DNA of 56,406 nucleotides from Candidatus Riesia pediculischaeffi. Its GTDB lineage: Bacteria > Pseudomonadota > Gammaproteobacteria > Enterobacterales > Enterobacteriaceae. The notes under the pieces were generated by a model. The model searched no databases, was not told where the DNA came from, and saw only the letters and a program-made list of their open reading frames with translations. Both the position numbers and the translations under genes were made by a program. The stretch is from assembly GCF_002073895.1 (NCBI RefSeq), contig NZ_CP012839.1, positions 104,395 to 160,800 of the forward strand, given 5' to 3'. Shown here one piece after another: positions 51,618-56,406 of the stretch; position 1 is the first letter of the stretch, and each line of letters opens with the position of its first letter.

Positions 51618-51720
51618 TAAAATGAAATTCTAAAGTTTTCACACACCCTTGTATTGTTCCATTAAATCAATCTTTTATAAAATAAATCTTATATTGACAT
51701 AGAAATCCATATGTGTTAAA

Positions 51721-51755
51721 GGATGGAGATGGTTCTTCGCAAAGATATTCCATCC
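51721..51755 (+). other. Nested hairpin, candidate structured RNA or attenuator
   Basis: A perfect seven-base inverted repeat (GGATGGA and TCCATCC) encloses a second stem (TCTT and AAGA around CGCA). It is richer in G and C than the surrounding spacer. No T run follows it, so a simple terminator is unlikely. I do not recognise the RNA. Confidence 0.3.
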
Positions 51756-51820
51756 GCGAGGATAGGACGATCTATTCAGCGAGAAAAAATTATGACCAGG
51801 AAACTCATTACACTTTTTGA

Positions 51821-51826
51821 TATAAT
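51821..51826 (+). promoter_or_regulatory. Candidate -10 box for the tRNA-tuf operon
   Basis: An exact TATAAT lies 93 bases upstream of tRNA-Tyr, on its strand. No good -35 hexamer is found 16-18 bases upstream, so the call is weak. Distance and orientation suit a promoter for tRNA-Tyr, tRNA-Gly, tRNA-Thr and tuf. Confidence 0.3.
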
Positions 51827-51918
51827 TTGGAAAGGTTTCATTTTTCAATGCAGAAAATTTCTACATGAAATATATGAATGTGATTTTTCATTATGAAATA
51901 ATGTTATAAATCTAATAC

Positions 51919-52001
51919 GGTGGGATGCCTGAGTGGTTAAAAGGAGCAGACTGTAAATCTGATGTCGATAGACTTCGAAGGTTCGAATCCTTCTCCCACC
52001 A
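51919..52001 (+). tRNA. tyrU: tRNA-Tyr(GUA)
   Basis: A class II tRNA of 83 bases with acceptor GGTGGGA and TCCCACC, anticodon stem-loop GCAGACTGTAAATCTG (anticodon GTA), and variable arm TCGATAGACTTCGA-like. The T arm is AAGGTTCGAATCCTT, with discriminator A. It matches E. coli tyrU in sequence and place. No CCA is encoded. Confidence 0.96.
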
Positions 52002-52069
52002 ATAGAGATCTGCTTTATTATCCTTACAACATGATCATCTATCACTTGCACGGACATTTTCAAAAATAT

Positions 52070-52141
52070 GCGGGTATCGTATAATGGTTATTATATCAGT
52101 CTTCCAAATTGATGAAGCGGGTTCGAATCCCGCTACCCGCT
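52070..52141 (+). tRNA. glyT: tRNA-Gly(UCC)
   Basis: A 72-base cloverleaf with acceptor GCGGGTA and TACCCGC, anticodon loop CTTCCAA (anticodon TCC), and T arm GCGGGTTCGAATCCCGC. The discriminator is T. It matches E. coli glyT in sequence and order (tyrU-glyT-thrT). No CCA is encoded; the next bases are TGA. Confidence 0.96.
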
Positions 52142-52145
52142 TGAA

Positions 52146-52220
52146 GCTGATATAGCTCAGTATCGGTAGAGCACACCTTTGGTATAGGTGAGGTCGGCAG
52201 TTCAATTCTGCCTATCAGCA
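52146..52220 (+). tRNA. thrT: tRNA-Thr(GGU)
   Basis: A 75-base cloverleaf, only four bases after tRNA-Gly. The acceptor is GCTGATA with TATCAGC, the anticodon stem-loop CACCTTTGGTATAGGTG (anticodon GGT), and the T arm GGCAGTTCAATTCTGCC, with discriminator A. It matches E. coli thrT just before tufB. No CCA is encoded; AAAT follows. The T loop has TTCAATT in place of the usual TTCGANT. Confidence 0.95.
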
Positions 52221-52292
52221 AAATATAAGGAACATTCGTCTTTTTACTGAAAAGATGAAAGTTACTCATCTTGACAAGAGGGAAATTTAAAC

Positions 52293-53477
52293 ATGCCTAA
52301 AGAAAAATTTAATCGATCGAAGTTACACATCAATGTCGGAACAATCGGTCATGTCGATCATGGAAAAACAACCTTGACTTCGGCTATCACAACCGTACTT
52401 TCTAAAAAATACGGTGGAACCGCTTTTGCGTTCGATCAAATTGATAACGCTCCTGAAGAAAAAGAAAGAGGGATTACGATATCTGCTTCCCATGTGGAAT
52501 ACGATACATCTACAAGACATTACGCACATGTAGATTGTCCAGGACATTCAGATTACGTAAAGAACATGATAACAGGAGCTGCTCAGATGGATGGAGCGAT
52601 ATTGGTAGTCGCAGCAACCGACGGCGCGATGCCTCAAACGAGAGAACACATCCTTTTAAGCAGACAGGTTGGAGTACCCTACATAATAGTTTTTTTGAAC
52701 AAATGTGATATGGTTGAGGATCAAGAACTGCTAGAGTTGGTTGAGATGGAAGTTCGTGAACTTCTGAATCAATACAATTTTCCCGGAGATACAACACCAA
52801 TCATACGGGGGTCTGCTCTGAAATCCTTAGAAGGGGAAAAACAGTGGGAAGAAAAAATTATTGAATTAACAGATACCTTAGATTCATACATTCCTGATCC
52901 CAAAAGAGCGATTAATCTTCCATTTCTTTTACCTATAGAAGATGTTTTTTCAATATCAGGAAGAGGAACTGTTGTGACAGGAAGGGTAGAACAAGGAATC
53001 TTAAAAGTTGGAGAAGAAGTAGAAATTATCGGGATAAAAGATACCAAAAAGACAATTTGTACAGGAATCGAAATGTTTCGAAAATTGTTGAATGAAGGAA
53101 TGGCAGGAGAGAATGTTGGAGTTCTACTGAGAGGTATCAGAAGAGAAGAAGTAGAAAGAGGACAGGTGTTAGCTAAACCAGGTTCGATCAATCCGCACGT
53201 TAAATTCGAATCAGAAGTGTATGTTCTAAAGAAAGAAGAAGGCGGAAGGCATACTCCATTTTTCAACGGGTACCGTCCACAGTTCTATTTTAGAACTACC
53301 GATGTAACAGGGGTCGTAGAACTTCCATCCGATGTAGAAATGGTTCTTCCAGGAGATAATATTCATATCGTCGTGACACTTATCGAACATATAGCGATGC
53401 AAGAAGGTTTAAGATTCGCCATAAGAGAAGGGGGAAAGACCGTCGGAGCTGGAGTGGTCAGTAAGATTCTCGCTTAA
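52293..53477 (+). CDS. tuf: Elongation factor Tu
   Basis: EF-Tu delivers aminoacyl-tRNA to the ribosome. The 394-residue product has the E. coli length. It has the G1 loop GHVDHGKTT near residues 19-27, DCPGHSDY near 81-88, NKCDMV near 136, and the two beta-barrel domains ending VVSKILA. The location after tRNA-Thr marks it as the tufB copy; the tufA place is empty, so it is the only tuf in the window. AGAGGGAAATTTAAACATG gives a fair ribosome-binding site. Confidence 0.97.
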   Translation: MPKEKFNRSKLHINVGTIGHVDHGKTTLTSAITTVLSKKYGGTAFAFDQIDNAPEEKERGITISASHVEYDTSTRHYAHVDCPGHSDYVKNMITGAAQMDGAILVVAATDGAMPQTREHILLSRQVGVPYIIVFLNKCDMVEDQELLELVEMEVRELLNQYNFPGDTTPIIRGSALKSLEGEKQWEEKIIELTDTLDSYIPDPKRAINLPFLLPIEDVFSISGRGTVVTGRVEQGILKVGEEVEIIGIKDTKKTICTGIEMFRKLLNEGMAGENVGVLLRGIRREEVERGQVLAKPGSINPHVKFESEVYVLKKEEGGRHTPFFNGYRPQFYFRTTDVTGVVELPSDVEMVLPGDNIHIVVTLIEHIAMQEGLRFAIREGGKTVGAGVVSKILA

Positions 53478-53484
53478 AAGCGAG
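53469..53484 (+). terminator. Hairpin over the tuf stop codon, possible terminator
   Basis: CTCGCT, TAAA, AGCGAG forms a six-pair stem; the tuf TAA lies in the loop. It is the best hairpin near any gene end in the window. No immediate T run follows (CATCACGTTTTATA does), so termination would be weak, and a role in mRNA stability is also possible. Confidence 0.35.
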
Positions 53485-53611
53485 CATCACGTTTTATACG
53501 ATATATTGGATTTTTGAGATTCATTATAGCACGATTTTAATAAGATGAATTCTTTCCAGAATTTATCTTATTAACTGCAACTATTAAAAAATACAAATTG
53601 GATACGTCTAA

Positions 53612-54004
53612 GTGAAAAATTTTTGGGAAGATCTATTTAATTTTATCCGTATTTATCTAAAAAATATGAGATGGTCTTTGTTCTTCTTCCTGCTCACTGT
53701 ATCCTTCATAGGAATGTTGTGGGGTAAATGGGGATCATCGACTGTTTTAATGGGATGTTATTCAATCATCTTCTCCTTCATTTCGACAACATTGGTATCC
53801 AAGATAAAAAAAACGCGTTTGCTGTTGAAGTTCATAGAAGATGTATTTCTAGAGATGAAAAAGGTACATTGGCCGAGCTTTCAAGAAACTTTGCGGATAA
53901 CCTTTGTCATCCTTTTAGTTGCAATGATCACTTCCTTCTTCATTTGGATGATCGACAATATTTTGGTCCGTTTGATTTCATCCATCATCACTTTAAGGTT
54001 GTAA
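53612..54004 (+). CDS. secE: SecE, preprotein translocase subunit
   Basis: SecE clamps SecY in the inner membrane. The 130-residue product (E. coli 127) is the enterobacterial three-helix form. It has two N-terminal hydrophobic segments, the conserved amphipathic [16 protein letters not shown] near residues 88-103, and a C-terminal helix ending [13 protein letters not shown]. The GTG at 53612 is taken as the start; an ATG 18 codons later would cut into the first helix. It is followed by nusG after one base. Confidence 0.93.
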   Translation: MKNFWEDLFNFIRIYLKNMRWSLFFFLLTVSFIGMLWGKWGSSTVLMGCYSIIFSFISTTLVSKIKKTRLLLKFIEDVFLEMKKVHWPSFQETLRITFVILLVAMITSFFIWMIDNILVRLISSIITLRL

Positions 54005-54005
54005 A

Positions 54006-54551
54006 ATGTCAAAGTATTCAGATATGAAATGGTATGTTATTCAATCTTTCTCCGGATTTGAAACTAAAGTACGAAGGTCTTTAAAAGAATATATCAGGCT
54101 TTACTCCATGGAAATGTATTTCGGAAGAATCATGGTTCCTTCCGAAGGAATCGTAGAGATGAGAGGTGGACAGAGAAGAAAAAGTGAAAGAAAATTTTTT
54201 CCAGGTTACGTTTTAGTGGAAATGGTCATGAACGAAAAAACATGGCATTTCATAAGAGGTATCCCAAAGGTAATGGGATTCGTCGGAGGAACACCAGATC
54301 ATCCGGCTTCAGTAAATCAAAAAGAAATAGGAGATATCATAGAAAAGTTACAAAAGATAGGAAATCGACCAAGACCAAAAACTTTATTTGAACCTGGAGA
54401 AATGATCCGAGTAAGTAGTGGACCGTTCGCTGATTTTAACGGAATAGCAGAAGAGATAGATTATGAGAAGAGTAGAATGAAAGTCTCGGTATCTATATTC
54501 GGAAGATCTACACCAGTCGAACTAGACTTTAGTCAAGTTGAAAAAATTTAA
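54006..54551 (+). CDS. nusG: NusG, transcription elongation and termination factor
   Basis: NusG binds RNA polymerase through its N-terminal domain and Rho or S10 through its C-terminal KOW domain. The 181-residue product has the E. coli length, opens with [11 protein letters not shown], and has [14 protein letters not shown] and the KOW segment [14 protein letters not shown]. Both domains are intact. secE-nusG order is conserved. Confidence 0.96.
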   Translation: MSKYSDMKWYVIQSFSGFETKVRRSLKEYIRLYSMEMYFGRIMVPSEGIVEMRGGQRRKSERKFFPGYVLVEMVMNEKTWHFIRGIPKVMGFVGGTPDHPASVNQKEIGDIIEKLQKIGNRPRPKTLFEPGEMIRVSSGPFADFNGIAEEIDYEKSRMKVSVSIFGRSTPVELDFSQVEKI

Positions 54552-54584
54552 ATCATCAGATATTCAAACATCGATAACATCAAA

Positions 54585-55013
54585 ATGAGCAGAAGAATAC
54601 AAGCAAGGATAAAATTAAGAATTCCGGCCGGTCAAGCAAATCCAAGCCCTCCCGTAGGTCCTATACTAGGACAGAAGGGGATAAATATCATGAATTTTTG
54701 TAAAACGTTTAACGATAGAACCCGCTCTATAGAAAAGGGAACCATCGTCTCAGCATCGATACATCTATATTCCGATAAAAACTTTGATCTAATCATAAAA
54801 ACATCACCTACCTCTGAACTTCTGAAAAAGTTCTCTGGAACGGAGATAGGATCTCCAAAACCAAATTCTGAAAAATCTGGAAAAATATCGAAGAACCAGA
54901 TCGAGAAGATAGCGAAAATCAAGATGAGCGATATGAACACGCGCAACCTATCTTCGATCATGCGATCAATAGAAGGTACAGCTAGATCCATGGGAATCAA
55001 GATTGAAAAATGA
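54585..55013 (+). CDS. rplK: 50S ribosomal protein L11
   Basis: L11 forms the base of the GTPase-factor stalk. The 142-residue product has the E. coli length. It has IPAGQANPSPPVGPILGQKGIN near residues 13-33 (landmark), then FNDRT and the C-terminal rRNA-binding IMRSIEGTARSMGI. The stop overlaps the rplA start (ATGA). Confidence 0.97.
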   Translation: MSRRIQARIKLRIPAGQANPSPPVGPILGQKGINIMNFCKTFNDRTRSIEKGTIVSASIHLYSDKNFDLIIKTSPTSELLKKFSGTEIGSPKPNSEKSGKISKNQIEKIAKIKMSDMNTRNLSSIMRSIEGTARSMGIKIEK

Positions 55014-55711
55014 AGATCATGAAATTAAAAGATAAAAAAAGTTCATCATATCATGGACACAAATATAAAAAGAAGTATCCGCTTGAAGAAGCAATAGTTT
55101 TTTTGAAGAGACAAAAACGCGCTAATTTCGTAGAAAGCGTAGATGTTTCCATACAGTTAGGAATCGATACGAAAAAAACCGAACAACATGTGATAGGATC
55201 CTTCATCCTTCCGAACAGTGTAAAAAGAAACGTCAGGATGGCAGTGTTCACAGGTGGAGAATCTGCAGAAAAGGCTAAGATGTTTGGGATCAAACTAGTC
55301 GGAATGAACGATTTAGCGGAAAAAATCTTAAAAGGAGAAAATAGGTTTGATATAATCATAGCATCCTCGGACGCGATCAAGACGGTTGGTAAGGTCAGCC
55401 ATATTATCGGTCCTAAAGGTATGATGCCAAATCTTAAGTTTGGAACCATCACCGATGATATCGAACTTTGTATTAAAGAAATCAAAGAGGGTAAGATATT
55501 TTATCGAAACGATAAAAACGGGATCATTCACACGTTGGTCGGAAAGGTTGATCTCGAATCTAAAAAAATAGAAGAAAATGTTAGGTTTTTTTTAAAACAT
55601 CTGATAAGATCAAAACCGAGATCGGTAAAAGGGACGTACATCAAAAAGATGAACATATCGACGACTATGGGAGTTGGTATTAAAATCGATCTTTCCGATG
55701 TTGTATCTTGA
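55010..55711 (+). CDS. rplA: 50S ribosomal protein L1
   Basis: L1 forms the mobile stalk at the E site and in E. coli represses its operon by binding near rplK. The 233-residue product (E. coli 234) has FVESVDVSIQLGID, then IGPKGMMPNLKFGTIT, YRNDKNGIIH and IKKMNISTTMGVG. The true start could be three codons later. Confidence 0.96.
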   Translation: MKIMKLKDKKSSSYHGHKYKKKYPLEEAIVFLKRQKRANFVESVDVSIQLGIDTKKTEQHVIGSFILPNSVKRNVRMAVFTGGESAEKAKMFGIKLVGMNDLAEKILKGENRFDIIIASSDAIKTVGKVSHIIGPKGMMPNLKFGTITDDIELCIKEIKEGKIFYRNDKNGIIHTLVGKVDLESKKIEENVRFFLKHLIRSKPRSVKGTYIKKMNISTTMGVGIKIDLSDVVS

Positions 55712-55890
55712 ACTTTCTTCGATCTCGACAATCTATTTGTTCAACGCTTTTTTCAACTTTTCTCGATCTTCAAAAGGGACGTCGTATGAAATGATTTCGT
55801 ATTCGAAAGAAAAGAGTAGCTCCATATTTATGAAGACTATCGCCTTGTGATTTCCTTCATTGAACGAACGAAAAGATTATAGTTAGTATC

Positions 55891-56382
55891 ATGTCAAAAA
55901 ACCTTGAAAAAAAAACAAAAAAAGTAAGAATTATAAAGAAACTTTTAAAAGACGCTGTATCTGTGTTCATCGCAGATTACCGAGGAATCAGCAACAATCA
56001 TATGAACGATCTTCGTATAATCTGTAAAGAAGAAAAAATATCTCTCCAGATTCAAAAAAACACGGTATTTAAAATAGCTTTCAACAACACTCAATATTCG
56101 TCTTTAAAAAAATTTTTTGTTGGACCGACCATCGTCGCTTTTTCTGTTGGAAATCGTCCATCATCGATAGTCAAGATATTTAGGAACTTTATGAAAGAGA
56201 ACTCTTCTTTTTCAATAAGATCAGGAATGATCGGAGAGGATACCGTAGTGGAAGGGGAAGTAATGAGTAAATTAGAATCGATACGTTGTCGAGAAGAAGC
56301 TTTTCTGAAGTTTTCCATGGTAGTCAGAGAAATATCTATCTTAAAATTTCTGCGTCTATTAAAAAAGATCGTTAGTATTTGA
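55891..56382 (+). CDS. rplJ: 50S ribosomal protein L10
   Basis: L10 anchors the L7/L12 dimers to the large subunit. The 163-residue product (E. coli 165) has VFIADYRGISNNHMNDLR near residues 28-45, KNTVFKIAF, and a C-terminal helix for L7/L12. A 179-base leader precedes it, where E. coli has the L10-L7/L12 autoregulatory site. An A9 and an A8 run lie in its first codons. Confidence 0.95.
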   Translation: MSKNLEKKTKKVRIIKKLLKDAVSVFIADYRGISNNHMNDLRIICKEEKISLQIQKNTVFKIAFNNTQYSSLKKFFVGPTIVAFSVGNRPSSIVKIFRNFMKENSSFSIRSGMIGEDTVVEGEVMSKLESIRCREEAFLKFSMVVREISILKFLRLLKKIVSI

Positions 56383-56394
56383 ACCGTAATCCTT

Positions 56395-56406
56395 CCAAGA
56401 AGGAGG
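56395..56406 (+). promoter_or_regulatory. Shine-Dalgarno of the next gene, expected to be rplL
   Basis: The window ends in CCAAGAAGGAGG, a full AAGGAGG ribosome-binding site 13-24 bases after the rplJ stop. In E. coli rplL follows rplJ and is translated several times more often, so a strong site here fits. The coding start lies beyond the window. Confidence 0.6.

Larger units (their letters stand above)
51618..51918. other. Leader spacer before the tRNA-tuf cluster; thrU absent
   Basis: About 300 bases. E. coli starts this cluster with thrU (tRNA-Thr, UGU); no tRNA fold is present here before tRNA-Tyr. The left part holds a strong nested stem, described separately, and the centre a consensus -10 box. 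The rest is AT-rich and featureless. Confidence 0.5.

Overview
The window looks like chromosome from a host-restricted, genome-reduced gammaproteobacterium of the Enterobacterales, most probably an insect endosymbiont. The DNA is AT-rich (about one third G+C by eye). Nearly every gene is a single-copy housekeeping gene whose closest match I can recall is the Escherichia coli protein. No insertion sequence, phage, CRISPR array or toxin-antitoxin gene is visible. Many neighbours expected from the E. coli order are missing and replaced by featureless AT-rich spacers of 0.3-0.9 kb. I cannot name the species from sequence alone.

Layout: (1) 1-11665 is the division and cell wall (dcw) cluster: murE (3' end), murF, mraY, murD, ftsW (frameshifted), murG, murC, ddlB, then a gap where ftsQ should be, ftsA and ftsZ. 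(2) 11666-13852 is a relic of the E. coli 22-minute region: tRNA-Ser(UGA), tusE, fabA. (3) 14748-17256 is dnaB-alr. (4) 17358-22443 is pth, prs, ispE on the minus strand and prfA, prmC on the plus strand, with lolB and hemA gone. (5) 22841-26146 holds tRNA-Ser(GGA), murJ, tRNA-Val(GAC), ribE and tRNA-Phe(GAA). (6) 26770-43635 is the str-S10-spc-alpha superoperon: rpsL, rpsG, fusA (frameshifted), then rpsJ to rplQ, without tufA and with only a possible relic of rpmD. (7) 43642-48501 is trkA, fmt (frameshifted), def on the minus strand, then tsaC and aroE. (8) 48911 to the end is murB, birA (catalytic core only), coaA, tRNA-Tyr, tRNA-Gly, tRNA-Thr, tuf, secE, nusG, rplK, rplA, rplJ, with a Shine-Dalgarno for rplL as the last bases.

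The genes serve two main programmes. One is peptidoglycan and septum building: Alr and DdlB make D-Ala-D-Ala, MurB to MurF build the nucleotide precursor, MraY and MurG make lipid II, MurJ flips it, and FtsA, FtsZ and FtsW act at the septum. The other is gene expression: ribosomal proteins, RNA polymerase alpha, NusG, EF-Tu, EF-G, RF1 with its methylase PrmC, Pth, Fmt/Def, seven tRNAs, and the tRNA-modification genes tusE and tsaC. A small metabolic set (prs, ispE, ribE, coaA, birA, fabA, aroE) supplies PRPP, isoprenoids, riboflavin, CoA, biotinylated carboxylase, unsaturated fatty acids and shikimate.

The points most worth a second look are: three single-base frameshifts in otherwise well-kept core genes (ftsW, fusA, fmt); all seven tRNA genes lacking an encoded CCA; a BirA reduced to its catalytic core with an altered adenylate loop; the aroE/murB junction, where an rRNA operon would be expected but none exists; and a possible rpmD vestige. 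I found no convincing novel multi-gene system.
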